64,000 nucleotides of DNA from Pseudomonadota bacterium (GCA_021325025.1 JAJPHZ010000015.1:102617-166616); one strand, 5' to 3'; positions 46,482-56,416 are shown, counted from the first letter of the stretch. Program-made: numbers and translations. Notes: generated by a model not told the origin, from the letters alone.

Positions 46482-47378
46482 GTGGTAAAGCTTGTTTCGC
46501 ACAACCGCTACCGTTATTCGCCGATCGGCCGGCGGCCGCTCTATGACTGGCCCGGCGGCAAGCGACTGGCAGTGTATATCGCACTCAACCTGGAGCATTT
46601 CAGTTTCGGCGAGGGGCTGGGTGCCGAGCTTGCGCCCGGTGGGCCGCAGCCCGACGTGCTGAACTACGCCTGGTGCGACTGGGGCAACCGGGTCGGGGCC
46701 TGGCGCATGCTGGATCTGTTCCGCGAGCTGGCGGTGCCCGTCTCCTTGCTGGCCAACTCCTCGCCCTATGACTATGGCCCGGAGCTGATCGCTGCCTATC
46801 GCGATTACGGCGCGGAGATGGTCGCTCACGGACGCACCAACTCCGAGCGTCAGGGGACGCTTGAAGAAGCGCAGGAGGCGACGTTGATTGCGGAGTGCAC
46901 CGCCGCGATTGCCCGCCACGAGCGGCGCGCACCCGAGGGCTGCGCTCGGTCCTTGGATCTCGCAAAGCGCCGCGACGCCGGACCTGCTCAAGGAAGCCGG
47001 CTACAAGTACCTGCTCGATTGGTGCCACGACGACCAGCCGGTATGGTTCGCCACCCGCAGCGGTCCGATCCTGTCAGTTCCTTATCCGCAGGAAATCAAC
47101 GACATCCCGGCGATTGTCGCACGGCGCGCTTCGGCGTGCGAATTCGCCGACATGATGATCGATCAATTCGACGAGATGCTCGAGCAGTCGGCCGCCGCCC
47201 CCTGGTATGCGGCGTGGCGCTGCATGCCTATATCACCGGGCAGCCCTTTAGGCTGCGCCATCTGCGCCGCGCGTTGCAACATATCGCCGCGCATCGCGAG
47301 CGGATCTGGCTTACGACCAGCGGCGCCATCGCGCGACACATCGAAGGTCTGCCGGCCGATATAGTGGCGCACGCGTAA
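46482..47378 (+). pseudogene. Polysaccharide deacetylase-like gene with two compensating frameshifts
   Basis: The family (PuuE/chitin-deacetylase-like; YDWPGGKRLAVYIALNLEHF, MVAHGRTNS) is clear, but the frame changes twice. After APEG the frame reads Cys-Ala; deleting one C near 46943 restores Trp-Leu-Gly and the expected GPWISQS. Near 47198-47202, in a CCCCC run, one C seems missing: adding it leads back to VCGVALHAYITGQPFRLRHL. With both corrected, the protein runs from about GTG 46482 to the TAA ending 47378 (about 298 residues). Either this is a recent pseudogene or two sequencing errors. The family removes acyl or ureido groups from carbohydrates or related amides. Confidence 0.8.
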
Positions 47379-47480
47379 CTTGCGCAGCATGATTTTGGTT
47401 GCGGGCGATGCATCGCGGACGGCAAACCGCTAAGGTATTGCGCGGCAATCGACTAATCTTCCTCTGGATGACGGCGGTAC

Positions 47481-48479
47481 GTGGTTAAGGTTTTGTTACT
47501 GGGCGTGGGGCGATGGGGTTCCAACCATCTGCGCGTCGCGCGCTCGCTGCCCGTTGAGTTGTTTGTCGCGGACCCCGCCCCCGAGCGGCTCGAACTGGCG
47601 CGCAAGGCCGGAATAGCGCAGGCGCGGTTGTCCGCCGACCCATTGGCGTTCGGCGCCCAGGTCGACGCGGTCGTGGTTGCGACCCCGGCGCAGACCCACT
47701 TCAATCTGTGCCGCAGCTTTCTGGACGCCGGCAAGGACGTTTTTGTCGAAAAGCCGATCACACTGGAATCGGCACAGGCGCTGGAGCTGGTGGAGCTGGC
47801 CGAGCACCGCAGACGCATCCTTCAGGTCGGCCACATCTTCAGATTCGACAGCGCCACGCAATGGATGCGCGACGCGATTGCGGGCGGCGAATTCGGCCAG
47901 CTGCGACTCCTGCGCGGTTGCTTTTCCGGGTTCAAACGTCCACGCCATGACACCGGTGTGATGTTCGCCGACGCCATCCACTTTGTTGACCTGTTCAACT
48001 TCATCCTCGACCGGCCGCCGGCTCGGGTCTCCGCCGCGACCCAGGATTTTCTGGGGCGCGGGATGGAAGACGAGGCCCTGATCGTCATGGAGTATCCGCC
48101 CACGCGCGGCGCCGCGGCGAACGTCATTGCGAGGGTGGAGGCCGGCTACCATCTGCCCGGCAAGTATCGCGAAGTGGTGGTGGTGGGCGATAAGATGAGT
48201 GCGATTTGCGACTTCAACGTGGCGCAGTACAAGGTACGCACCTTCCGCAACCATCACGTAGCAAAGGCGGGCGGAAGGTTCGAGGCGGTCGAAGGCGAGA
48301 TGCACCAGCTCGAGTTTTCGCCCGAAGAGCCGCTGCACACGGAATGGCGCGCGTTCATCGACTCGGTGCAAACGCGGCAGGCGCCGCTGGCGGACGGGAT
48401 GGCGGGTTACGAGGCGGTGCGTGTGATCGAGGCTGCGCTTGCCTCCGCGCGCAACGGGTGTCCGGTCGATCTAAGATAG
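47481..48479 (+). CDS. Gfo/Idh/MocA-family sugar oxidoreductase
   Basis: A 332-residue protein from a GTG start. It has the Rossmann motif VLLLGVGRWGSNHLRVARSL, the family signature DVFVEKPITLESAQALEL (Lys of the EKP motif), and HFVDLFNFIL in the C-terminal domain. These enzymes oxidise or reduce sugar nucleotides with NAD(P), for instance making the 3-keto intermediate of 3-aminosugars. It heads a three-gene unit with an aminotransferase (14-base gap) and a glycosyltransferase. The product sugar cannot be named. Confidence 0.92.
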   Translation: MVKVLLLGVGRWGSNHLRVARSLPVELFVADPAPERLELARKAGIAQARLSADPLAFGAQVDAVVVATPAQTHFNLCRSFLDAGKDVFVEKPITLESAQALELVELAEHRRRILQVGHIFRFDSATQWMRDAIAGGEFGQLRLLRGCFSGFKRPRHDTGVMFADAIHFVDLFNFILDRPPARVSAATQDFLGRGMEDEALIVMEYPPTRGAAANVIARVEAGYHLPGKYREVVVVGDKMSAICDFNVAQYKVRTFRNHHVAKAGGRFEAVEGEMHQLEFSPEEPLHTEWRAFIDSVQTRQAPLADGMAGYEAVRVIEAALASARNGCPVDLR

Positions 48480-48493
48480 GGCGGAAAATTTCA

Positions 48494-49582
48494 GTGCGCC
48501 GCATACCGCTGTCAAAGCCCTTCATCAACGGCGAAGTCCGCCAGGCCGTGCTCGACGCGCTGGATTCGGGGCGATTCATCCTGGGACCGCAATGCATTGA
48601 ATTCGAGCGCGAACTGGCCGGCTTTGCCCGACGCAAGCACGCGGTGCTCAGTTCGTCGTGGACCGCGGCCGTTTATCTGCTGCATCTGGCGATGGGTCTG
48701 CGGGCGGGCGATGAGGTAATCGTGCCGTCGCATACCGCATTCCCCTCGATCGAGCCGATGCTGCATTGCGGGGCGCGGCCAGTGTTTGTCGATATCGACG
48801 ATACCTATTGCATCGACCCGGACCTGATCGAAGCGGCAATCACGCCGCGCACGGTGGGAATCCTGCCGGTGCACCTGTATGGCCATCCGGCGGACCTCGA
48901 CCCCATCGTGGCGGTCGCGCGCCGCCGTAGGCTGTGGGTTATCGAGGACTGCGCGCAGGCCCATGGCGCGCGCTACAAGGGCCGGCCGGTGGGGTCGATC
49001 GGGACGGCGGCGGCGTTCTCCTTCTATCCGTCCAAGAACCTGACCGTGCTGGGCGATGGCGGATGCATCGTGACCGACGACGACGCGGTTGCCGAACGTG
49101 TCCGGATGCTGCGTGATCACGGCCGGCGCAGCAAGTACACGCATGAAGTGGCGGGCTTCAACCTGCGCTTCAACGAAATCCAGGCGGCGGCCGGGCGTGT
49201 CGGCCTGCGCCATCTGGAGCAACTCAACGCCGGCCGGCGCGCGGCGGCGGCGCGCTACCGCGAGCGTCTGTCGGGCGTGGTGGAATTGCCCGTTCAACGC
49301 GAATGGGCGACGCATGTCTATCATATGTTCGTGATTCGCACGCCGCGGCGCGACGCTCTGGCGAAGTTCCTCATCGAGCGCGGTATCGAGACCGGAATCC
49401 ACTACCCGGTGCCCAACCATCGGCAACCGGCGATTGCCGCCATCCTGCGCAATCTGCCCGCCCTGCCGCGCACCGAGCAGGCGGTTGGCGAAATCCTCTC
49501 GTTGCCGATTCATGGTCAAATCGCACTTGACGAAGTTGACCATGTCTGCGATTGCATTATTGAATTCATCCGGCGCAATTGA
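48494..49582 (+). CDS. DegT/DnrJ/EryC1/StrS aminotransferase
   Basis: About 362 residues from GTG 48494, since an upstream frame is shared with the previous gene. PLP-dependent sugar aminotransferase: IPLSKPFINGEVRQAVLDAL, EVIVPSHTAFPSIEPML, VIEDCAQAHGARYKGRPVGS and FSFYPSKNLTVLGDGG, which holds the PLP-binding Lys. With the preceding oxidoreductase it would convert a keto sugar nucleotide to an amino sugar. The following glycosyltransferase starts within its stop codon (TTGA overlap). No acetyltransferase is adjacent. Confidence 0.94.
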   Translation: MRRIPLSKPFINGEVRQAVLDALDSGRFILGPQCIEFERELAGFARRKHAVLSSSWTAAVYLLHLAMGLRAGDEVIVPSHTAFPSIEPMLHCGARPVFVDIDDTYCIDPDLIEAAITPRTVGILPVHLYGHPADLDPIVAVARRRRLWVIEDCAQAHGARYKGRPVGSIGTAAAFSFYPSKNLTVLGDGGCIVTDDDAVAERVRMLRDHGRRSKYTHEVAGFNLRFNEIQAAAGRVGLRHLEQLNAGRRAAAARYRERLSGVVELPVQREWATHVYHMFVIRTPRRDALAKFLIERGIETGIHYPVPNHRQPAIAAILRNLPALPRTEQAVGEILSLPIHGQIALDEVDHVCDCIIEFIRRN

Positions 49583-50337
49583 GTAATCCACACTTCAGTA
49601 TCGTAATTCCCTGCTACAACGAGGAGGGCAACCTGCCCTTGTTGTTCGAGCGCATCCATGCGGCGATGGCACCGCTGGCGCTTAGCTATGAGATCGTCGT
49701 GACCGATGATTGCAGCACCGACGGTTCATGGCCGATGCTCCAGCGGATGGCGCGCTCGGACCCGCGGCTGCGCGTGCAGCGCTTCGCCTACAACTGCGGC
49801 GAGTCGGCGGCGGTATGGGCGGGAATCCGCGCGGCGCGCGGCGAGTACGTAATCACGATGGATGCCGATTTGCAGAACGACCCGGCCGAGATACCGCGGT
49901 TTGTGCAGGCGCTGGAGCGCTACGACTGCGTATGCGGCAGCCGGGTGCAGACGCGCTCGCGGGGCGACAACCTGCTGCGCGTGATCACCTCGCGGGTGGG
50001 CAACCGGGTGCGCAACTGGCTGAGCGAGGACCAGACCAGCGATTCGGGATGCACGTTCCGGGCGTTCCGGCGCGAATGCGCGGCCAATCTGGTCCCGTTT
50101 ACCGGGATGCATCGCTTCATGCCGACGCTAATCAAGATGGAAGGCTACCGGGTCGGAGAGATCGCGGTGGTCAACCGGCCGCGCCACGCCGGCCGCAGCC
50201 ATTACGGGTTTTGGAACCGCCTGGTCTTCCTCCAGGACCTGCTCGCCGTGCGCTGGATGAAAAAGCGCAAACTGCGTTACGAAATCGCCGACTGCGTGGA
50301 AGCGGCGCCCAGCGACGCCGCCGCACCGCCGCACTAG
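49579..50337 (+). CDS. Glycosyltransferase family 2 (DPM1-like)
   Basis: A 252-residue GT2 enzyme starting at a TTG that overlaps the aminotransferase stop. FSIVIPCYNEEGNLPLLFER, TDDCSTDGSW, GEYVITMDADLQNDP and SDSGCTFRAFRRE are the nucleotide-sugar, DxD and acceptor regions of dolichyl/undecaprenyl-phosphate glycosyltransferases. Unlike ArnC-like enzymes it has no C-terminal membrane helices. It likely moves the sugar made by the two preceding enzymes to a polyprenyl phosphate or a surface glycan. The overlap supports a single operon. Confidence 0.92.
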   Translation: MSNPHFSIVIPCYNEEGNLPLLFERIHAAMAPLALSYEIVVTDDCSTDGSWPMLQRMARSDPRLRVQRFAYNCGESAAVWAGIRAARGEYVITMDADLQNDPAEIPRFVQALERYDCVCGSRVQTRSRGDNLLRVITSRVGNRVRNWLSEDQTSDSGCTFRAFRRECAANLVPFTGMHRFMPTLIKMEGYRVGEIAVVNRPRHAGRSHYGFWNRLVFLQDLLAVRWMKKRKLRYEIADCVEAAPSDAAAPPH

Positions 50338-50623
50338 AGAGTGCGGAAAAAAAGGCTGGCTGCTTTCCTTAACTGCTCTTCCTGCGGGAGAGATTAGAGT
50401 GAGCGGAGCAGGTGGTGGAAAATCCTTCTTTCCGCAACCTGTCAGCGCTTCATGACCTCAGTGTCGTTTGGCCAGTTCCGGAATCGGCGAGCGCTGACCA
50501 TTCGCGGACCTTTGGGGTTTGTCCTTCAACCACAGGGATCTGGCGGCCCCTTGCGATCGGGATTTCCGCCGGTGCATGCAGCACGACCTCTGCGGTCGCC
50601 GGTTCGTGCTCGGCCAGATAATG

Positions 50624-52054
50624 TCAAAGTGCCTCAATCACCCGCTCCATGGCGATCCCGCGCGAGCCTTTGACCAGCAGCAGGTCGCCGTCGCGCAGCA
50701 GACCGCGCACGATTGGGGCGGCGGCGACGCTGTCGGACGCTGTGACGACGGCGACGCCGTTGTTGTTTGCGCTGAGCGCCGATGCCGCCTGCGCCATCTC
50801 GGGGCCGACCACGACCAGCGCGGCGGGGCGCGCCTGGATGGCGCGCTCGATGGCTTCGATATGCATTTCCCGCGACAGCGCACCCAGCTCGAGCATGTCG
50901 CCCAATGCCACGACCATTCGCGCGCCGGTTTGATTGGCCAGCTCGCGTGCGGTTTCCAACGCCACGCGCACCGAACTGGGATTGGCGTTGTAGGTATCGT
51001 CGAGCACGCGGATGCTGCCTACCTGCCTCAGCACCAGCCGTCCCGCGACCGGTGTAACCGCGCCCAGGGCTGCGGCCAACCGCGCAAGGCGCTCGGCATC
51101 CAGCGGCTGTAAAGCTGCAACGGCAGCGACCGCCGCGGTCGCGTTCAAAGCCGCGGCCGGGCCCAGCAAGGACAGCTCTAGGTCGAGATGACGGGGGGCG
51201 TTTTGTGCGGTCAGTTCCGGGGCGAATTCGATGCGGATGCTGGAATGACCCTGGGCGGTTATGCAACGCCGCACCAGTCGCGCATGCGCCCGATTACCAG
51301 TGCCAAAAAAGATTGTTCGCGCGTTGCTGCGCGGCAGGCGGGCCGTCAGCAGCGGCTCCTCCGCCCAGGTGACAATCGCTTTGCGGGCGCCGCCGAACAG
51401 CGCCGCTTCTTCGTCCGCTACACCCTCCTGCGTGCCCAAACCCTCGGTGTGTTCGATTTCGGCGTTAAGCACGAGCGCCACGTCAGGCTCCACGATCCCG
51501 GCCAGCCGTACGATCTCGCCGGGCGCATTCGTGCCGCACTCGATCACCATCGCCTGATGCGTCTCGTCCAGCCCCAGCAGCGTCAGCGGCACGCCGATGA
51601 GGTTGTTGAGATTGCCAACGGTCGCCAATGTATGCCCGAACAGCGCCCGCGCCGCGGCCGCGGTCAGCTCCTTGGTGGTGGTTTTGCCGACCGCTCCGCC
51701 GATTGCGATCGCGGGGATGAAACGGCGCGCGCGCAGGCGGCGTATATGAAAGGAGGCGATGCGCCCCAACGCCTCCAGTGTGTCATCGACTTCGACGCGA
51801 TCGATGGGCGCGGCGCTGCCGCGTTGCACTACTGCGCCGGCAGCGCCGCGCGCCGACGCCGCCGCGATGAATGCGTGTCCGTCGTGCGACACGCCTTTGA
51901 GCGCGACGAACAGTCCGCCGGGCTGGATCGCGCGCGAGTCGGTGCTGATGCCGCGGATGCGCCGGGCGCCGTCGCCGAACAGCTTGCCGCCGGTTGCCTG
52001 GGCGACCTCAGCCAGGGTCATTTCAACCTGATTGGTGGGCAGCGGAGTTGCCAT
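50624..52054 (-). CDS. murF: UDP-N-acetylmuramoyl-tripeptide--D-alanyl-D-alanine ligase
   Basis: A 476-residue cytoplasmic Mur ligase that adds D-Ala-D-Ala to the peptidoglycan precursor with ATP. N-terminal MTLAEVAQATGGKLFGDG; P-loop AIGGAVGKTTTKELTAAAA, in which the second position differs from the common GSNGKT; GEIVRLAGIVEPDVALVLN; and DDTYNANPSSVRVALETARE. ATG start. It stands alone here: no murE, mraY or other dcw genes neighbour it, which is unusual for this gene. On the other strand purE starts about 90 bases away. Confidence 0.95.
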   Translation of the reverse strand: MATPLPTNQVEMTLAEVAQATGGKLFGDGARRIRGISTDSRAIQPGGLFVALKGVSHDGHAFIAAASARGAAGAVVQRGSAAPIDRVEVDDTLEALGRIASFHIRRLRARRFIPAIAIGGAVGKTTTKELTAAAARALFGHTLATVGNLNNLIGVPLTLLGLDETHQAMVIECGTNAPGEIVRLAGIVEPDVALVLNAEIEHTEGLGTQEGVADEEAALFGGARKAIVTWAEEPLLTARLPRSNARTIFFGTGNRAHARLVRRCITAQGHSSIRIEFAPELTAQNAPRHLDLELSLLGPAAALNATAAVAAVAALQPLDAERLARLAAALGAVTPVAGRLVLRQVGSIRVLDDTYNANPSSVRVALETARELANQTGARMVVALGDMLELGALSREMHIEAIERAIQARPAALVVVGPEMAQAASALSANNNGVAVVTASDSVAAAPIVRGLLRDGDLLLVKGSRGIAMERVIEAL

Positions 52055-52147
52055 CGAGGATCAAATTTGGCCGCCCGCGCCCCGCTTTACAAGCCGCCTT
52101 GACAAGCCCGTGACGGCGCTTCACTGTCGCACAAGGAGATTACAGCC

Positions 52148-52642
52148 ATGAGCGACGCGGTCCGTCCCCTGGTCGGAATCATCATGGGCAGCAAAACCGA
52201 CCTCGAGTACATGTCGGCGGCCAGCGAGGCGCTGGCCGAACTCGACATCGCCAGCGAGGTGCGCATTCTTTCCGCGCATCGCACGCCCGAGGCGGTTGCC
52301 GAGTACGCCTCCGGCGCTTCTGAGCGCGGCGTCGAAGTCCTGATTGCGGGCGCCGGCGGTGCGGCTCATCTGCCGGGAGTCGTGGCGGCCAACACGCTGC
52401 TGCCCGTGATCGGCGTGCCGATTCCGTCGACCTCGCTTAACGGAATGGATTCGCTGCTGTCAATCGTGCAGATGCCGCGCGGCATTCCGGTGGCCACGAT
52501 GGCGATCGGCAAGGCAGGCGCCGCCAACGCCGGATTGTTTGCCGCGGCGATGCTGGCGCTGAAGTACCCGGCGATACATGAGCGCCTGAGTGCATTTCGC
52601 GCCAAACGGCGCAAAGAGGCGCTGGACAACCAGCTCCCGTAG
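52148..52642 (+). CDS. purE: N5-carboxyaminoimidazole ribonucleotide mutase
   Basis: A 164-residue class I PurE, converting N5-CAIR to CAIR in purine synthesis. Motifs: [40 protein letters not shown] with the catalytic His, and [22 protein letters not shown] precedes the ATG by about 10 bases. No purK or other pur gene is adjacent. It lies 34 bases before the DUF169 gene. Confidence 0.95.
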   Translation: MSDAVRPLVGIIMGSKTDLEYMSAASEALAELDIASEVRILSAHRTPEAVAEYASGASERGVEVLIAGAGGAAHLPGVVAANTLLPVIGVPIPSTSLNGMDSLLSIVQMPRGIPVATMAIGKAGAANAGLFAAAMLALKYPAIHERLSAFRAKRRKEALDNQLP

Positions 52643-52676
52643 CATCCTTCATTGGGCGGCGCGATGGGTGAGCGAC

Positions 52677-53480
52677 ATGGATGATCAAACCACGGCAAAG
52701 TTGCGCCAGCTCGATGACGCGCTATCGCGCTACATCCGGCCCGATACTTTTCCGCTTGCCATCCGCATGCTGCGCCCCGGCGAGGCGCTGCCCGAAGGGG
52801 TGCGCGTGCCGAGCGAAAGCTTCGGCGAGAACTGGATCGTATGCCAATCGATCGGGGTGGCGCGGCGCTACGGATGGTCGATCGCGGTGGGCAGGCGCGA
52901 TGTGATCTGCCCGCTCTCGGCGGTCGCTTTCGGCTTTCGCAAGCCCAATGACGAAGCGCTGGCCGGCTACACCGCATTGGGTATGTACTGCGAGACGGAG
53001 GAGGCGGCGTCGCGTCTGGAGGCGGGTGTATGGAAGTTCCAACCCGGAACCTACGATTACGTATGCGTCGCGCCCCTGTCTCGGGCCAATTTCGAGCCGC
53101 ATGTGGTGGCGGTGTATGCCAACAGCGCGCAGGTGATGCGCCTGGTCAATGCGGCCCTGTACAAGCGCGGCGGGCGTTTGGCGAGCACCACCAGCGGGCG
53201 CCTGGATTGCGCCGATATCGTGATTCAGACCATGACGGCCAACGCGCCCAAGGTAATCATTCCCTGCAACGGCGACCGCGTCTTCGGCATGGCGCAGGAC
53301 ACCGAGATGGTCTTCACTTTTCCGTGGAATCGTACCGATGAAATCCTGGCAGGGCTGGAGGGCACGCAGAAAGGCGGCGTGCGTTACCCCATTCCGGTGG
53401 CGATGCGCGGCACGGTCACGATGCCCAGGCGCTACCAGGAACTGATGCGCAAGCTCAAGGAGCGCGACGGCGACGCATAG
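52677..53480 (+). CDS. DUF169 family protein
   Basis: About 267 residues from ATG 52677, which avoids overlap with purE. It contains [40 protein letters not shown], and the late [20 protein letters not shown]. These match the DUF169 family of bacterial and archaeal cytoplasmic proteins with no established reaction. Cys residues are scattered ([26 protein letters not shown]) and might bind a cofactor, as a guess. Possibly co-transcribed with purE. Confidence 0.82.
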   Translation: MDDQTTAKLRQLDDALSRYIRPDTFPLAIRMLRPGEALPEGVRVPSESFGENWIVCQSIGVARRYGWSIAVGRRDVICPLSAVAFGFRKPNDEALAGYTALGMYCETEEAASRLEAGVWKFQPGTYDYVCVAPLSRANFEPHVVAVYANSAQVMRLVNAALYKRGGRLASTTSGRLDCADIVIQTMTANAPKVIIPCNGDRVFGMAQDTEMVFTFPWNRTDEILAGLEGTQKGGVRYPIPVAMRGTVTMPRRYQELMRKLKERDGDA

Positions 53481-54021
53481 CCGACCGGGGCGGGCCGCTG
53501 GCGCCCACCCTCGATGAGCAAGCGCCCACGTCATCTACTTCATGATAGGCATCAGGCCGCCTGGGCTGGTCATCAGCTGGCGAATTCGCCGGGCACCTGG
53601 TCGTTGACCAGCGTCGGCGTCTCGACAGTGGCGGTTATGTGCGAGTTCTGAAAATCCACGCGCTGCCGTCGGCCGGCGCCTTATATCGCGCCGGGTACTA
53701 GCTGGCCTGCACGGCGGCCATCTCCGCGCGCCCGAAGGCGGGCAACGCGCCCAAAATGATTCCCAACAGGAGCCTGGCAGGCGTTTTCATGGGTTCTCGC
53801 TGCAGCCGGAACGTTAGAATCATCTATGTGCGTCAACGCGGCCCTCTTCATCCCGTCGCGCGATCCGGGCTGGAAGGGTCCACCATGCATGCTCACAAGC
53901 AAAATCGCCTTGTGCCCGAGGATGCGCGGCGGGCAGGTGTCAGGGGAATCGGGCTGGGTTCGGGCAGCCGCGCGGCCTTACGGCGTGGCTTCAGGCCACG
54001 GCGCAATGGAGGTCTTCGGGC
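53481..54021. other. Intergenic region with one broken small secreted-protein frame
   Basis: These 541 bases lie between DUF169 and lptG. No complete gene was seen. A minus-strand segment (53573-53790) looks like a disrupted small secreted protein and is annotated separately. The remaining 230 bases next to lptG show no structure I could support. Confidence 0.45.
53573..53790 (-). pseudogene. Possible disrupted small exported protein
   Basis: On the minus strand an ATG at 53790 starts a 30-residue peptide, MKTPARLLLGIILGALPAFG then RAEMAAVQAS, that looks like a signal peptide and ends at TAG 53698. About 40 bases on, in another frame, VDFQNSHITATVETPTLVND followed by QVPGEFAS (53573-53659) reads like a real protein end. 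A stop and a one-base frame change separate them. I infer a decayed gene of about 65-70 residues, but chance cannot be excluded. Confidence 0.35.
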
Positions 54022-55125
54022 TCAGCGCTCTTCGCCCAGCAGGAAGATCGAAATCGCCAGGGTCGCGAAGACGGCGTTGGGCAGCCATGCGGCGACCCAC
54101 GCGGGCAGCACACCCGAGTGGCCGAAAGAAGAGGTAAAACCCAGTACGACCCAGTAACCGAAGCCGATCACCAGGCCCAGGCCGAAACTGCGGCCGAGGC
54201 TTAAATGGCGCGGCAGCGGGTCGAGGCTTAGGGCGACGCCCAACGCCACCATGATCAGGCAAGCCAGCGGTGTCGCGAACTTAAGATCGCGGTCGACCAC
54301 GTAGCTGCCCGGAGCCAATCCCTTGCGCTTGAGCGAATGGATGTAGTGATTGAGTTCGCTCAGGCTGAACTCCTCGGGGTCCTGCCGCACCAGGATGAAA
54401 TCACCGGGGCGGAACTCGATCGGAAAGGAAGCCTCGGCCAGTGCGCTAGCCGAGCCGTCCGCGCCGATGTGCAATATATGGGCGTTGATTTCACGCCATT
54501 GCCGGCCGTCCCAGGTCGCGCTGTCGGCCTTGTGGACGTCGATCAGGTTGTGGTCGGGGCCCAGGTGCAGAAACGTAATCCCGTACAGGCGCGGCGGCGG
54601 CCGCCCGTCGAAACGCTCCACACTCAAAAACCCGTCGCGCGAGCGCAGCCACAGGCGGTGAAAGGCGAAGACGCCTTTTTGAATCCCCTTCTTGATTTGC
54701 ACCGTGTACAGGTAGCGCGCCTGACGGGTGGTTATCGGCACCACGGTTTCGCTGAAGCCAAAGTCAAACAGCGAAATCAACAGCGCCACCGCCAGCATCG
54801 GCGCCGCCATCTCCAGGCGGCTGATGCCGAGCCCTTGGAAGGCCAGCACCTCGCCGCTGCGGTTGAGCAGGGCGAACGCCAGCAGCACCCCGACCAGGCA
54901 GGCGATAGGCAGGAGTTGGGAAACGATCAGCGGCAGCTTGAGCAGAAAATACTCGATGCCAAGCCAGTTCAGCCCGTGGTACTGGACCAGCTCGTCGAAA
55001 CGGTCGAAGAAGTCGCCCAAGACGTAGACCGCCGTAAAGGCGCCCAGGGAGAAGACGAACGGTTCCATGAAGCGCATCATCAGGAAGCGATCCACGGTGG
55101 GCGACAGGCGTGGACGCAGGTTCAT
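54022..55125 (-). CDS. lptG: Lipopolysaccharide export permease LptG
   Basis: About 367 residues from ATG 55125. Six membrane helices flank a periplasmic beta-jellyroll, as in YjgP/YjgQ proteins: FMEPFVFSLGAFTAVYVLGD at the start, LLNRSGEVLAFQGLGISRLE as the coupling helix, and LACLIMVALGVALSLDPLPR toward the end. With LptF and the ATPase LptB it pulls lipopolysaccharide out of the inner membrane. Its start overlaps the stop of lptF by ATGA. LptB is not in this window. Confidence 0.92.
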   Translation of the reverse strand: MNLRPRLSPTVDRFLMMRFMEPFVFSLGAFTAVYVLGDFFDRFDELVQYHGLNWLGIEYFLLKLPLIVSQLLPIACLVGVLLAFALLNRSGEVLAFQGLGISRLEMAAPMLAVALLISLFDFGFSETVVPITTRQARYLYTVQIKKGIQKGVFAFHRLWLRSRDGFLSVERFDGRPPPRLYGITFLHLGPDHNLIDVHKADSATWDGRQWREINAHILHIGADGSASALAEASFPIEFRPGDFILVRQDPEEFSLSELNHYIHSLKRKGLAPGSYVVDRDLKFATPLACLIMVALGVALSLDPLPRHLSLGRSFGLGLVIGFGYWVVLGFTSSFGHSGVLPAWVAAWLPNAVFATLAISIFLLGEER

Positions 55126-56300
55126 GCGGCCTCGCGACGGGAGCCGATACGCTCCACGAAGTCCCAGATCGCGTCGCCGGGACCGCGGCTTTGGTCGGCG
55201 CGATCGGTGGCACCGCGATGGAACAGCCACAGCGCCAGCGTGGCGAAGAAAATGTCGGGGATACTCATTGCCGCCACGGCATCAAGCCGGCCCGCTTCGG
55301 CCATCGCCTCACCCGCCTTCATCAGTACGTAGTACAGAAAAAAGAAGGCCAGGCAGATGCCGAAGCGTTCGGACTGGCCGCCGCGTGCCGGCTTAAGCCC
55401 CATCGTGACCCCCAGCAGGGCGAAGAGCAGGGTCGCCAGCGGCACGGTAAACTTCTGCGCCAACTCGGTTTCGGCTTCATAGTTGGGATGGCCCGCGGCG
55501 CGTGCGCGCGCGATCACGCCGCGCAGTTCCCCAAGGCTCATCTCCTGCGGGTCATGCCGGATTGCTCCGAACGCCTCGCCGGGACGGATGGTGAGGTCGT
55601 AGGTGCCGAAGCGCGAAACGTGGGTGCTGGTGCCGTCGCTATCGGTGCCGAATACCGAACCGTCGGTCAGGCGAATGGTGATGGTTTCGGCCTTCTCGTT
55701 GGGGACCACCAGACCCTTGCGCGCCACGATGGTGGACTGCTCGTGTGGATTGCGTTCGTCCGAGATCAGGATGCCGGACAGGCGCGTGTCGGGCGGCTTA
55801 ATCTTGTCGACGTACACCACCAGTCCGGAAAAGCTACGGTTGAAGACCTTTTCCTTAAGTCCGGCCGTGGCGCGCGAGCGCACCAGATGGTAGAGTTGGG
55901 CGCGCAGACTGGCATTGGCCCACGGGCGCACCTGAAACGCCATCCAACTGGCCAGCCCCCAGGTGAGCACCGCCAGCACCATCACCGGCGCGGCCAGACG
56001 ATACAGGCTGATGCCGCAAGCGCGCGCCGCGATCAGTTCGTGGTCGGCCGACATCCGCCCGAAGCCGAGCAGCGTGCCCAGCAGTATCGCCATCGGCAGC
56101 GTCAGCTCCAAAAAGCCGGGCACGATATAGCCCAACAGTTGCAGGATTTCCAGCGGGGTTACACCGTGATTGACCATCATCTCGATCAACTTGAGCAGGC
56201 GCCCCACGACCAGCGCGAAGGTCAGCACCAGCAGTCCCATGCACAGCGGGCTGAGCACCTCGCCGAAGACGTAGAAATCCAGGGTTTTGAAACGGTACAC
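55122..56300 (-). CDS. lptF: Lipopolysaccharide export permease LptF
   Basis: A 392-residue YjgP/YjgQ-family protein from GTG 56300. MYRFKTLDFYVFGEVLSPLC opens the first helix; LPMAILLGTLLGFGRMSADH, then ELIAARACGISLYRLAAPVM, is the coupling-helix region that contacts LptB; a jellyroll of about 170 residues separates the helices; and FTVPLATLLFALLGVTMGLK is near the end. First gene of the lptF-lptG pair. Divergent from rlmB, 116 bases away, where promoters for both must lie. Confidence 0.92.
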   Translation of the reverse strand: MYRFKTLDFYVFGEVLSPLCMGLLVLTFALVVGRLLKLIEMMVNHGVTPLEILQLLGYIVPGFLELTLPMAILLGTLLGFGRMSADHELIAARACGISLYRLAAPVMVLAVLTWGLASWMAFQVRPWANASLRAQLYHLVRSRATAGLKEKVFNRSFSGLVVYVDKIKPPDTRLSGILISDERNPHEQSTIVARKGLVVPNEKAETITIRLTDGSVFGTDSDGTSTHVSRFGTYDLTIRPGEAFGAIRHDPQEMSLGELRGVIARARAAGHPNYEAETELAQKFTVPLATLLFALLGVTMGLKPARGGQSERFGICLAFFFLYYVLMKAGEAMAEAGRLDAVAAMSIPDIFFATLALWLFHRGATDRADQSRGPGDAIWDFVERIGSRREAA

Positions 56301-56416
56301 TTGTCCTGGCCTGACAAATCAATGCGCGGGCCGTCCCTACAGGTTTGTCGCAGCGAGGCGCACAAAGCAAGCTGGCGGCGCAGCCCCGGTGCTGTGGGCG
56401 TGCTATGGTTGCAAAA

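Noticed and set aside
35928..53809. The 16-base sequence TTCTCGCTGCAGCCGG occurs at 35928-35943 and at 53794-53809
   Set aside because: With 64 kb there are about two billion base pairs of positions to compare, so one shared 16-mer is roughly what chance allows; nothing else links the two sites.
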